A stretch of DNA of 64,000 bases from Mansonella perstans (taxonomy: Eukaryota; Nematoda; Chromadorea; Rhabditida; Onchocercidae). The notes beneath the pieces were generated by a model that searched no databases, had not been told where the DNA came from, and was given only the letters and a program-made list of their open reading frames with translations. The position numbers were made by a program, and so were the translations under genes. Each line of letters begins with the position of its first letter. Within the stretch, counting starts at the first letter, position 1. This document shows, in pieces, positions 14,820-27,960 of this stretch. The stretch spans positions 105,183 through 169,182 of the forward strand of contig JBAMDO010000120.1 in assembly GCA_037074765.1 (NCBI GenBank), in the 5' to 3' direction.

Positions 14820-16371
14820 TACTTCATGCTGATTGTTTTAATTGTTTTCGTATTGCAGCATCGGATTGTTTTGATGAAAAGATTAACTTTTTAATGTTTT
14901 ATATAAACATTTTATTAATGGCATCAATATTGACTCAATTATTCATACAATTCTTACTTTCAAACCTTTCCCCGTATGAATATATTTTTGGTTCTTCAAT
15001 ATAGTGAAATTATATCTGAAGGAAATATTTAGAGTAGTACACTATTATGAGCTGATCAAGAAGCATCTTCATAACATACGTGTATGTTTTTCTATTGTCT
15101 TTTTTTAGAAAAAAAACGATAGCATTGTTGATTTATTTGTGAACAATAAATAACGAAAACAATCTCCTATTTTTTATCATAAATGACCGCAAATACGATT
15201 CATAATGATTATTAAAGAGTGGCTTAAAAAATTTATGTTACAATAAGCGATAAATCTAATCAACAATCTTTTAATATCAACAAATACTGTCCTATAATCT
15301 TTTTCGAAATGATCAAATTGTGAAATACGTTAAAGTAAGAGACGTAGCCTGTTTTACTTGAAGTGATCAGCATTAAACAATCAATCAAACTGCTAGCTTT
15401 CAAAAATTTCGTTATAAATCTAAGCTATGGCTGAAAATTCACATAATGGACATTTATGGTGAACTTCTTCCTTCTTTTCTGATATTCATATCAATCGTTG
15501 TTATCAAATTTATACCAAATATTCGAATACTAATCACAAATTATTGCTATAAAATTTCATTTATTATAATTTTTTTTGAGATTTCAAGATTTGATATCAA
15601 CATACTGATATGATAAACAGAAATGACGGAAGGAGAGCTAGAAAGGGAGTAAGAGAGAGAGAGAGAGAGGAAAGGTGAATGGGCAAGAATTTCAAAAATT
15701 TTTTCATTTTTGTCCATTCATTAAATCGACAAATTAACACAAATTAGCAAATAGACAAAGATTGAAGAAAAAATAGAAGACACCGGAAATGAACTATTGA
15801 ATATCTATCATTTATTTGTTCGGGTAATGATAAATGGAGATAGGATAGATAGAGGTGGTATTGAAAAGTTTAAATGAATGGCGACATCATGAAAAGAAAA
15901 AACCCGAAACGATGTGAAATGGTATTTATATATATATATGATGAAGAAAATTCCTCGATAAGTCGTCAGTAAGTCTCCTTGTTCATTCAAGACAGGTGAT
16001 GGAATTGGAAATTGGAAAAATATATGCAAGAAAGGGAAAGAGAGAGAGAGAAATAATAAAATTAATTCTAATGTAAAAACTAAAATATTTTGTCAAATCA
16101 AATATTTCACTATATTTCTAGCATCATCATTTTAAACCAATACAATTTTATCCTTTTCCTTTCTTAGAGGAAGAAAAAAAAATTGAATGTGAGAAATTTG
16201 AATTTGTAAAAAATTAAGTAGTGAAAATTTAAATTGTGAAAATATTTGAAATAATTAGTGAGGAAGTGTGATATTTGTGGGGTGATAAAAAATTTTGCTA
16301 TCATTTTCATTTTATGATAAAATGATAATTGATAATATAGAATCATATTATCAATTATTTTACATGTATAA

Positions 16372-16610
16372 AAGAGATTATTTTGGATTGTATATCCAAA
16401 TGGAAAATACATTGCCTAACTAATTAATAATAATAAATTGGTAAAAAATTTTTTGTCAAAATTTAAATTTGAAAAAAAAAAACTTTTGGAAATATTTTTG
16501 ATCTATCAAATAGAATTTGAAAAAAAAAAAGTTCAATTAATTATTTCAACATAAAATCTATTTTGCATTGTATGTTCAAATGCAAAATACATTGCCTAAC
16601 TAATTAATTT
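16372..16610. repeat. Duplicated 60-bp segment, 180-bp spacing
   Basis: The segment around 16372-16430 recurs at 16552-16610. Both copies end with AAAATACATTGCCTAACTAA and start with a related ATTTTGxATTGTATxTxCAAAT. The second copy forms an inverted repeat: TTTTGCAT and ATGCAAAA flank an 11-base loop. The spacer holds A-rich tracts. Confidence 0.7.
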
Positions 16611-18675
16611 TTAAAAAACATTTCAATAATTAAAAGAAAAATTATGCAAAAAAAAAAAGGAAATGATAAGTGTAATAACAATTATTGAATATGAACATAA
16701 AAAATCAACATCAATATATCACGATAATTAATATCTCTTACATAATGATAATGATAATGACCTATGTTTTTCTTTAGTGTGAAAGAATGAGCTTTTTTGA
16801 AATTATTAAAATCAATATTTATTGTGGAACAAAATAGATACAAATATTTGAAGAGAGTATTGAAGAGAGTTACAAACAGAGTACAATACTTGAAGAGTGT
16901 ACAAATACTACATCAATTAGCATATTTCATTTACTATCACAAATGGACAACTGCATCTATTTTGTTTGATTGATTGATTGATTTATTTGATCCGTCTGTA
17001 CAAAATGAAACGATAAAAGAATCAGTAAAAATTGGAACTGTTAATTGAAAGATTAAATGTTTCACAAGAAAATGATCTAAATTGTAATTCCTGCAGACAA
17101 AAAAAAAATACCTGAAAATTTGACCTGATGAAATGATAATATTTTTTCTTTATTCTAATTAATTAACACACAGATTTGATAAACTTTACTTGATTGATGT
17201 GCTTTGTACAGATTTATTACTTCGTAACATGATTATAATATTGGTAAAATGAAAATAATTTATAAATTTTTTGCTCAAAAAAAAAAATCATCAAAGCAAT
17301 ATATATCAGACAAAAGTAAAAAAAAAATTTTGGAATTAAATACAAATTTTGAAAACATTGAAAATTCGAAAAAAAATGAAATCCAAATGAAAGATAATGA
17401 ATTTTTTTTAGTCGATATTCACTCACATATTGATATTTTGATGTTAAAATTTCTAAAATAATTTTAAAAGCAACAAAGGAATATATATATATATATACAG
17501 TAATAGTATTAAGAAATGAAATTTCCAATTGATTAGTTTAGCATGATTGGCACTAGTTGTTTGGTTGTAATTAATATTTACTTCAATCGCTAGGGTTATT
17601 TAAATTAATAAAATCTGAAATGAATAATTCGAATTCATTCCGAATAATTTGAATTGAAATATCTGAGTATTGGTAAAGTTGTAAAAAAATTTTTTGTAAT
17701 TTTTTTTTTCATTGTAATTTTCTCGTGTTATTTTTGTCAGAAAAAAGTATGTATTAAATTCTAAAATTAAAAATATTAAATGCATGTTTTAATTCTAAAT
17801 TATGTCTGATTGAAAAATCAATCAATCAATGAAGTTTAAGTTCTTGATTGCTAATTCAAAGTTTCTAAAATTTTACAATGCCATTTATGTTACAAAAAAG
17901 TTTAATTCAAATTAATTGGTTCTAAGACTATTGGCAAAAATATATTTACTAGGTTAGGCCTTGGCTATTTTATTACTGAGTGGATAGCGAATTTTGGCAA
18001 AGTTGTAGTAAAATTATTAACTATTTGAAAAATTTATGACTACATGTCGTAGAATTAATTACTTGGAGCTAAATTAAAAATTTTAATTTTGAAAACACTC
18101 AATGAAATTTCGATATTTGCTAATGTGAACCTAATGTGAATTTAGTTGTTTTGAATTTTTTTAAAGCTTTAAAATTAAAAATTATTTACTGCAATATATT
18201 TTTTTTCCTCTAAAGTCTCATCATTTCATTAATTATTTTGCTTGCATAAGCCATAATTTTCATTTCAATTTTCACTAATAATATGTTCCAAGAAAGTAAT
18301 TCAGCTGACACGTAAATAATTGTCAAAAATTTTGAATTTCAAGTTAATTTTGATCTTCATCAGTTGTATTGGAAATTAAATTTGGCACAATGCTTTTGTA
18401 TTAATAGAAAGAAACTAGCAAAAAAATTTATTCAACCATAAAAGAAACAAATCATTTACCGGAAATGAAAAAGGAACAATTCGACGCTTAATTCCTATAT
18501 GCACATTAATTAATTAATTAGTGAGTAAGAGAAATAAGAAAAAAAAAGGCGGAGTTGTATTGCTTCATTCTTTCCTTCCGCTTTTTTTTCTTTAATTTTT
18601 CAATTTTTTTTCCTTTTTTTGTCAAACGTGACAATTAACTATGATTTTAAAATCGGTATAGTTTGTGGTTAAGTA

Positions 18676-18780
18676 GACGATAAGACAACGACCGACGACG
18701 ACCGACGACGACGAACGACGACGATAAGGACGACAAGGAAGGGGCGATCTATGGTTAGCTATGTCATATGTCACGTGTAT
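18676..18780. promoter_or_regulatory. CGAC-repeat island with GATA and E-box motifs
   Basis: A 60-bp run of degenerate CGACGAC units stands out in a region that is otherwise nearly all A and T. It contains ACGATAAG twice (about 18677 and 18721). It is followed by CATATG (18765-18770) and CACGTG (18772-18777) spaced by one base. It lies about 2.7 kb upstream of the lon-1-like start. A distal regulatory element is possible; function is unproven. Confidence 0.35.
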
Positions 18781-19625
18781 ATTACGCAAAGATTCATTTC
18801 TATGATTATTTGCCTAAGGTTTATTTGAAAAAAATTTTAATTTATATTTTAAAATGAAAATATGAAATTAAATTGCGGTAAAACGAATTTGCAATAATTA
18901 CTTTAACTGATTATGCATACTATCATTAACTTAACAGATACAAATAATAATATTTCACTGATTACGATTACTATTGTGAATATATATTATTAATTGTTTC
19001 ACAATCATTAATAATATTTATTGTGCAACTATTTGACTATTTACCAATGCGATTTTACCAGTAATTTTTTAGCCATTAATTAATTAATTAAACAATATGT
19101 TTAATTACAAATTACAGTATGAAAGTCTAAAAACAAAGAAAAAAAGAAAAATTTTCATCGAAATTGAATTTATTCTCAATTCATCTTTTTCTTCATCTTT
19201 CTCTATTCTTCTTCATTATCAATAAATTCAAAAAAAAGCAAAAAAGTTTTTTAAATTACATTCAAAACTTTCAGCTTTAAAAAAAAAAATGAAATGGAAT
19301 TTCATAAAAATAATTGTTGCGAATAAATTTGCTAAAAATCAATTAAAAAAATTATAATTGGAAAAATTGTTAATCAAATTATGAAAATTTTAAAAATTAA
19401 AATCAAGCGTTCCTATCTTAGGATTTACGTTTTCCTTAAATATTTTGTAAATGAAATGTTAAAATTTCTCATTAAAATAATATTCAAATAAAATGTTTAA
19501 TAGTTTAACTTATGAGTAAAAATAAACAATTAATGATAAATAACAAGTAACTTAAATGTAACTAACTTGAACAAGTAACTTAAATAAGTAAGCGGAATGT
19601 TCAAAGGAAAAGAAAAAAAGAAAAT

Positions 19626-19757
19626 GAGGCTAATATAAGCATGAGCTTAATAAAGTAAACAAGTAGTAAAATAAAAGCAAACAAAAGGTACTATGGAAAA
19701 TAAGCTGGCTGTTTCACTGAATTAAATAAAACGCTTAATATAATTTATATTAGCCTC
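19626..19757. repeat. 13-bp perfect inverted repeat with 106-bp loop
   Basis: GAGGCTAATATAA at 19626-19638 is matched by its reverse complement at 19745-19757. The 106-bp interior has further related pieces, such as GCTTAATA near both ends. It may be a small MITE remnant or a structured RNA; no target-site duplication was identified. Confidence 0.45.
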
Positions 19758-21439
19758 GTTTTAGGCTTAAGCTCAGTCTTAGGCATAGGCCTAGATTAGA
19801 CTTGGGTTTAGGATTTAAACAGTGGATTTTATGACGCAATACTTTTGTTATATTTTCAAATCCGAACATTTCCACTGCTCAATGTTTAACAAGAAGAACT
19901 TTTTGAAATCTTAACGATTTTTAAATCTTAATGACGAATGGAACAAACAGGGTTGAACTATCGCTCAATACAATGTTCATTGAACTGAATGATGAAATTT
20001 TAACAATACACATCATATTGAGATGAAAATTCAAAAAAAAGAAAACGAAGTAAAAAAATTATTTCGTCGATTTGTTTTGTTTTGTTTTTTTCTTTCTAGA
20101 TTTTAATTTCACTAATTTTTAATTATCATTCATAAAATTACGAAGAAATTTGAAATTAACAAATTTAGTACGAATGGTAAAGCTTTTGTAAGTAATTTTT
20201 AAAAATAGAAGAAATTAAAATCAGTAATTAAAATAAAATTTTTTTTTAATGCAAGAGGAAATAAAGTGAAGAAAAAAGGTTAATACAAATTTTCATCTAA
20301 TTTATAACTGGAATTCATTAAATAGAAGAACTGAACAACCTAAAAAATGAAAATGCATATGGATTAATTTGAAACTAACAAGTTTTGAAAAAGAAATTAA
20401 ACTTGAAAAAAAAATTACGAATTTGAAATTTTCAAAAAAAAAATGTGTAGAATAAAAATTTCTGAAAAAATTAACGTGTTAAATTTGAAAAAAAAATTTT
20501 TTTTGCTTGCACAAATTCCAAATAGGAAAGATTTCAAAAGATTTTATTGCACTGTTAAATTCATATATTTTTTTTTGCTAATAATGATATGATACGTTTT
20601 ATGGGGGCCAATTAATCGTTTCCGTTTTTTTTTCCTTTTTAAATGTTGTCAAGTTTTTTTTGTTATCATTACCAGAATGAATTATATAGCTTTATTTCTG
20701 ATTAACTCTCATCAGTTAAAAAAAAAAAGCCAAGAGTGTAAGAAAAAGTTAATACAGTGGTTAGCTGCATGAAATAGATTTAATGAAAATATAATGGAAT
20801 GATCAGAGAATAATTTCAAGTCTAAAAGAATTTCGAAATTTGAAAAACTAATATCGATAAATGAAGAAATGAAGTACTCAGCAGAAAATTCAAAAACGAA
20901 CAATGGATAAATTTTGAATGCTTCTGTTGCAATTAAAATATTTCAAGTAGCAAAGTTCGCTAGCTTCAATTTAACAAATAAAGCTAAGTGCTAAAGGATT
21001 TAGAAACATTTTTTATCAAATTTAATCTGTTACTAATTAACAATTAATTAATTGATTGCAGATAGATTCAGTTGAAAAGTTCACTGCAATTTTTGTTCAA
21101 ATCATTTCACCACACATCGGTTATTTATTTCTACTACACTTTTAATAATTACTTTTTGTTAAAATTGTAAGATTTTTTTTTGAAAATCATTCTTCATCTT
21201 TTTATAATTTAAAGTTTTTTACGCAACTTTTTACAAACTTTCCGATTAGTAAATTGTTTTAATTAATCAAAAAAACGCTCTCACAATTTCTAATCACTTC
21301 ATTACTAATTTATTTGAATTAATTGACTTAAAAAAAACTACAATTATTAAGTTATATTTTTTGATTAATTTACCTAAAAAAAATATTCCTATAAGATTTT
21401 TGTTATTATTACTTCAATTATTTTAATTAACTGATCCAA

Positions 21440-21456
21440 AAAAAAACTTTTTTTAG
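21440..21456 (+). promoter_or_regulatory. Probable trans-splice acceptor of the lon-1-like gene
   Basis: An A-rich stretch followed by CTTTTTTTAG, with AG at 21455-21456, lies 16 bases before the start codon. This position and sequence are typical of nematode spliced-leader addition sites. No transcript evidence is available. Confidence 0.45.
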
Positions 21457-21472
21457 CTAATTATTTATTATA

Positions 21473-24441
21473 ATGCAATATTTTTTATTCCTATGGATTA
21501 TCGCTTCGTATTTTACATCAAATGCAATTTCGGAAAATTCTCAACAAACTGAAGCGATGATTTCGACTAGTGAACCAAGTTATCGTATTCTTGGTAAGTA
21601 TAAATTATTGTATTCGTAGTAAATATTACATTTGGAAAATTTTTTCAATTATTATTTTAGAATTTTAAATTTGATACTTATGTCATTTGGAAAAAATTAA
21701 ATTATGTTGAATTAGTATTAATTCAACATAAATTCGAAAAAAAAATTTAAAAAAAAAGCTAATTTTAAAATATTATATAGCCAATTTTAACAAAATGCTT
21801 GTAAGTGCTCTTTCTTTACTTTTTTCTTTTAGGGCACAGAATACGCGTACGTGAAAAACGCTTAACACCATTTTATCACTTATCAGTAAGCTCATATTCC
21901 AGTAAGCTAATTTATTCTGCTCCATTAAATGCTCATATGAAAGAAGTGATAACAAATGAACATAATCGACTTCGACGTATTGTACGTGTTTTTCTCAAAA
22001 GTTTTGAAAAGTTCATAATATATTCGTTTTTCTTTTTTTTTACAAAAATTTCAAACAAAATATTGCAAGAAACATGGTACGAAAAATTGCAATAATCAAT
22101 GAAGTGTATGTGAACAGTCTACGTAAGTATACGGTATATATATTTTGAAAATCAAAAAGTTCAAAAAAATGGATATTTGAAAAAATGAAATTTAAGAACA
22201 AACTTGTAAATTTTTACACTTGACAGATACCAGCAACCAATATGTTGCAAATGTATTGGTCAGATGAATTAGCAAGAAGCGCCCAACGACATGCCAATCG
22301 ATGTGATTTTCGGTGAGACAAGAAATCCCTGATTAATAAATTTGATTAATTGATTACAAAAATGTCCTTTAATGATTAAGCATAAATTTCCCAGTTTTAA
22401 TAAATTATAGAAAATTATAAGTAATCGTCTAATAATAAAGGAAACAAAGCAAAAATAAACTAAACTGAACTATGACCTGCATATGAATATTTTAATTAAT
22501 TAATTAATGGAGTTATTGTCCGTGTGTTTTAATAATAAAAAATTAGTTGTATCAGTTTATCAATTAATTACTAATTTTTAACAAAATTTTTTTTCAAACA
22601 TTATAAAAAAATGAATAGTTAAAAAGTAAGCGAAAAAATATTCATTGCTAACGATTGTTAATGAAACGTAAGAAAATTTTTTAATTTAAACTAAAAATTA
22701 ATTTAAGAAAATTATTTTAAAATACAAATGATTTGAAAGAAAATTATTTTAAAATTAAAAAATTGCCAATTACTTTAGAAATTTAAATAATTTTTTTTCT
22801 TAGCAGTTAATTGAAGTTTAATTTCAGACATAGCAATGATCGTATAAATATTGGTGAGAATATCTGGGCCGCAACATTTTCCAATTATACGGAAGCAGTA
22901 TCACGATGGTTTAATGAAGTTTACGATCCACGATGTGATTGTAGACATGCATACAAACACTGTTGTGGACATTATGTCCAGGTGTTTGGTTTTTATTTTT
23001 CAACTAGGATTATCGTTAAGATTATCATTATTAAGATCAGAGAAATCCATGACTATCACTCAGATTATCACTAACGATCATTTATGATTCAAGATTATCA
23101 TTAAAATTGCAATTATCAGGATTATCATAATCCAAGGTTTTCATTGAGTTATTTCACTGTTAAGTTTTTCCTATAAAGTTGCCAAAATTCAGTATTATCA
23201 TTAAGATGACCGTTATTAAGCATTGTCATGACTGAAGATTATTACTGATAATATTATCAATATTCAGGATTATCATTAAGATTCGAAATTATCATTAAGA
23301 TCGTCACGATTTAATATTATTTCAATACTATCATAACATTATTAAGATTCAGAATACCGTGCTAGTATCACTATCGCCATATCAATAATGTTATTACCAT
23401 TTTAATCCTGATATAATAACGATAATGATGGTAGAGTGTTACATCACTCTAGCCACTTTTCAATAACTGATAATAATGATTCCAGTGATAGAGTTTAAAA
23501 TAATGAAAGAGACAATCAATTGCTTCATAATCATGATAATTACTTCATAATCATAACAGTATGCTAAGATGATAATTTTGCAAAACTTTATTTTATCATT
23601 TAGCATTTAATTGTATCGAGTTTAATCAAAATTATGAGCAGATGTATAATTATTTCATGATAATATATCAAGATTGTATTATATATTGTAAAACTACCAT
23701 AATCATATAACTGTACCATAACTACAGGATGAATGTTACAGTTGCATCACTAAATTTAAAATTTCATGATCAGTTCGATCATTTTATAAAATCTTCATTC
23801 TACCATTTATCATTTAATTGCATTTTTTTTCTAAATAACAATATCAATTACAACCGATTGAAAAAAATAATTCAATCTTAATTAAATTATATTCATTTCT
23901 TTTTTTCTTCTTAAGATCGTTTGGTCTGAAACAAATCTGGTTGGTTGTGGATACGCAAAATGTCGTGATATTTGGGGCTTACAAAATCGTCACTATCGAC
24001 ATATCTTTGTATGTCATTATAATCCACAAGGAAATGTCGTTTATGTTACACGAAATGATTTCTTTGCGGTAAATTTTAATTTTATTTTTCAATTAATCTT
24101 TTTTTTTTTTTTTTGAAAATTTATTATTTAAATAATAGAATTCTTAAGTTGTAAATTTCAAGCAAAAATTGCGAATTTTAAAAAAAATGAAAAATTTTGA
24201 CAATTTTTTGATCGAAATAATGATCGTAAATGATTAATCATATCTTGCTATAATGATTATTCAATGAGAAATCAAATAGACGCCAGCATTTACATGGGCC
24301 AATGAAAAGAAGCAACGATGTAGCGAATGTCCAGCACATGCACCAGTATGCATTCGTGACCTTTGCACTAGGTCAACATTATCATGGAAGGATGTTGAGC
24401 TTAACTTAGCTGCTAATAAACTTTTTGTTCCAAAATTATGA
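21473..24441 (+). CDS. lon-1: CAP/SCP-domain secreted protein, LON-1-like (complete, 6 exons)
   Basis: A cysteine-rich secreted or membrane-tethered CAP protein. In C. elegans LON-1 is a hypodermal negative regulator of body length acting with the Sma/Mab BMP pathway. Exons: 21473-21593, 21833-21981, 22227-22312, 22828-22981, 23916-24068, 24280-24441; phases agree and the product is 274 aa. Residues 1-20 form a signal peptide (MQYFLFLWIIASYF...). The CAP domain begins near residue 80 with NEHNRLRRIIPATNMLQMYW. It contains ARSAQRHANRC, GENIWAA, the CAP1 motif GHYVQIVW and the CAP2 motif FVCHYNPQGN, so the His/Glu pocket is present. The tail FTWANEKKQRCSECPAHAP, followed by more Cys, resembles my memory of LON-1 rather than typical ASP/VAL secretions. 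The N-terminal 55 residues before the CAP domain are unusually long for a simple venom-allergen-like protein. The alternative is a filarial VAL paralogue. Confidence 0.85.
22985..23560 (+). repeat. Degenerate TTATCATTAAGAT repeats in intron 4 of the lon-1-like gene
   Basis: The intron 22982-23915 is the longest of the gene. Its first 400 bases hold about ten TTATC (GATAA on the minus strand) motifs, mostly within a degenerate unit close to GATTATCATTAAGAT. The copies are irregularly spaced and nearly all in one orientation. It is either a decayed minisatellite or a cluster of GATA-factor sites. Confidence 0.55.
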
Positions 24442-25206
24442 AAAAGTTTTTTTTTTATATTTTTATTCCAAAGCTGTAAATTGATTTTAATTGATAATAC
24501 TGTTAGTACAATGGTATGCGTTAATAATATATGTTATGTTTTTATCATTATATCTTTTATCATTTATAAACAAAAATTAAAATAAGCTAAGAAATCTTCA
24601 TAAATTATATTTGTTACCATTATTAATGAGACTGAAAGTGACATGGTTAAGTTTGACGTATTTCATTCATCATACAGTATGAAATACAATTAACCAATGA
24701 AGTAAGTGAAAAATGTCAATTTATTTTTCAATCATTTAGCAATCAATTAAAAGTGTCATTTACTCTTTACTGGTAGTTTGTTAAGCAAATTTGAAATGAA
24801 CACTTCATTAAATTGCATCATTAGAAGTCCTATGTTCACAATCATCATTATGATCATTTGTTTTAAATAATAATTATTAAGTTTTAAATATCATTTTTCT
24901 TTGCTATTTTCTGTTCACTACATGTAAGCATTGAAAAATTACCATTAAACTTTTTGCACAGAAATTAAAAAATCGATATCAATTTTCTCTCAAGAATCAA
25001 TCAGTCTTGTGATTTTAGAACTGATTCAAAACTATCCATTTCATTAAAATTTTACAAATTTAACCAATTAACATTTATTTTCTTTGCATAGCATATTAAT
25101 TTGAATAATACATTAATTTAATGATATTTTTTTATTATTGTTTTTATTACTATTGTTTTTGTTTTGCTTGTTTACATTCAATTTCATTAATTACTGTAAA
25201 ATAAAA

Positions 25207-25210
25207 TTTG

Positions 25211-25248
<38 letters not shown>

Positions 25249-25265
25249 TATTATTATCATTATTA
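25207..25265. repeat. TTA trinucleotide microsatellite
   Basis: An almost uninterrupted run of TTA/ATT units with single C substitutions. The open frame across it is rich in Tyr for this reason and is not a gene. Confidence 0.95.
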
Positions 25266-25962
25266 TTGCTTTTGTTGTTTTTCTTGTATAGATTTAATTT
25301 TCGTTAATTATTGTTTGTTTCGTTATCATTGAGGTAATTAATTGAACAATGGTAATGAATTAATATGAATCATTATTATGTATGAATTTATTTACAAATG
25401 AATAAATTTGAAGACAGAAATGAAAATTGATTCAGGAAATAAATTCACTTTTTTTTTTAAATCAAACTACAGTATTTCTGTTAAACAACTGGAATCATCG
25501 GTAGGTTTAAAGGGAAAAAAGAGAAAGAAAACTATTGTAATTATTTCATGCAATCAGATAAGTGATCCATAACAGATGCACTGGTGATGCAAATCAGTTC
25601 AAAATTTTTTGGAATGAAAAATAAACTGTCAAATGTTGTCTTTTTTTTCTTACGTGAAATGAAGATAATTCAAATAGTAGGAATGAAATGAATGATGATT
25701 TTTCCGAAAACTATGATTGTTATTAGCTTCATTGTTCTGTTAACTGAATTGTATTAATTGCATTTAATTGGGTAAATAATAATAGTAATGATATGAACCG
25801 AAAATTTTCGTTGAAATTGCTGTTTAATTCATTGTACTAAGATGTAACATAGTTAATTAAGAAAAAAAAATAGTTGTGGTTATTTTATGTGCAACTGTTT
25901 TTAATAGTATGAAAATGCAAATGTACTTAGTTAATGAAACAAAACATAGAAATTTGTTAGAT

Positions 25963-26098
25963 GAACTTTTGACCTAAGATATTCTGGCATCGTAGCACTG
26001 CATTATTAAATAAATTTTTGATCCAGGATATTCTAGTACCGCAGCATTGCACTGTTAAATGAACTTTTGATCTGGAATATTTCGGGGTCGTGATATTT
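25963..26098. repeat. 49-bp tandem repeat, about 2.7 copies
   Basis: Copies begin at 25963, 26012 and 26061, a constant 49-bp period, each starting [GA]AA[CT]TTTTGA[CT]C or similar. The units share the core ATATTCTxGxATCGxAGCA. Copy 3 is truncated and more diverged. A minus-strand open frame at 25957-26289 arises because the repeat lacks stops in that frame. Confidence 0.85.
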
Positions 26099-27960
26099 CC
26101 CATTTCAATGTTTGTAATGATATTCGATATATGCATGCATGAGAGAAGTAATTTTATGCAGTTCATAACCACTATAATAAAAAAATACCACGAAAACCTC
26201 AAAAGTAACACTTTCATTGCTGGTGACATAAATTGACCATTAGATATGTGACAACTGTTGTCATTATCCTTAAATAAGTCTTTTTGCAATCTAATAATTA
26301 AATTGTTAAATGAGTACCAGTAAAAATCCCTACATTAAAAAGTACATTATTTTCTTGCTTCATTAATTGCTCATTTTTTCCTTCCTTCCTTTATTTTTTA
26401 ACATTAAAATCATATTTCATCAAATTTTTAAATGTTTGACACAACTTACTTCAAATAATTTATTCGCAAATTTAAATGGTCATTTATTTTAAAAATTATT
26501 TTTTTGTTACTTAAATATTTCAATATTTATTTATTCGACTGCAAAGAAGAAAAAAACTATTCAAGTTCACTCTATTAATTATTAATTCACATAATTTAGT
26601 TCCAATTAAAATTCAATTACATTTGCCTTTTTAATTAGTGCACGGAAGTTTGAAAGGATTTTTCACGTTTTTGGATAAACCCTCGAAACAATATGATTTC
26701 CCTGATCACATTTGCAAATATTAAAAGATCAATTATCAATGTATGTCTGTCACCTAATTATTTTTGCTCTCATTAAAGCTTAATCAGAAAAACAAACAAT
26801 CTAAATAATTTATTAAGTTGGCTAAGTTGAAAATTAATTTTTATTTTCTTCCTATTACTTTGCCTTTTTTCTCACAATTCATACATAGATAGAGCCATTA
26901 TGTCATATTTTCTTTTGAATGTTAATCAATTGGAAAGAATTGAAAAGCAGCAAATGATGAATTTCAAATAGCACAGAGATGAATTGGATCATTTTTCAAT
27001 ATGTTTAAAATTTAATGCAAAATGGTTTGCACTTTTGTATTTGCATTTATTTGCAATTCTAATATATCCATTATGCATCGTTTCTTCCTCCTCTTTAACT
27101 CAAGCAAATATCATATTAAATTAGGCAAAAAAAAAAATTAATCATTTTTAAATTTCACTAAATTATCAAAATTTTTACATAATGTTTAACTCTTCACACT
27201 TTTTACCTTACTTTTATTTCTACTTCTATAATGAGAATAGATGATTAAAATTCATTTTATACTTTCTTACTTATTTTATAAATAAACATTTTCAATATAT
27301 TATATAGGAGGATAAATTTTTGCATCAAAAATATTTTATTTATAATAAAATGAAATTAAGAGAGAGAGAGAGTAAGAGAGAGAAATAATTTGTTTTGTAA
27401 TTTCTTCCTTTATTCTTTCTCTCGACCTCTCGACCTTTTAATTCTTCATATTTGTTAATTTTTTTTTTTTTAATTAATCAATTCTTTTTTTTAATAACTT
27501 ATTGTTATTTCAAATGATAAAAGAAGAAAAGCAATTAATATTTGCTTTAATTATCATTTAAGGAACAAGATATCAGAAAAAAATCAATTGGGATATATTT
27601 TTGGGACAGAATTATTGAATAATAATTTAAAATTAACATTTGTAATGCTGACTGTTTTTTTCTTTAAAATTAATCTAAAAGTATTAACTGAACAATATCA
27701 CAAATAAAATATCAATGAAAAAAAAAAAAAAAAAAAATCAAGCAAATTAAAACTAGCAAAATGGGAAGAAACAAACTGATTAAAATTTGAAAGAAAAAAA
27801 AAAAACAATGACAGTCTGAAATGAATAAAATGAAGAAAAAAATTTTTAAAAAGACAATTTTAAATAAGTTTTATAATTTTGAATTGAGCATTTCTTTCAC
27901 ATAAAGCTCAACAAACATTTGGCAATTTATATTGTATACTGAAATTACTTCAATTTACAT

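Larger units (their letters stand above)
14820..21472. other. Gene-poor intergenic region between abcf-2 and the lon-1-like gene
   Basis: 6.65 kb, very AT-rich, with no coding exon that I can support. Contents: abcf-2 3' UTR, a GA microsatellite (15650-15669), a pair of related 60-bp segments 180 bp apart (16372-16430 and 16552-16610), a TA run (17481-17499), a CGAC-rich island (18676-18740) and a 13-bp inverted repeat (19626-19638 with 19745-19757). Open frames such as 17217-17528 are low-complexity and rich in Phe, Tyr, Ile and Lys. Confidence 0.6.

Noticed and set aside
19761..19790. TTAGGC motifs resembling the nematode telomere repeat
   Set aside because: Only two copies within a degenerate TAGGC-rich sentence, with no array. 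Chance or a minor repeat is a better explanation.
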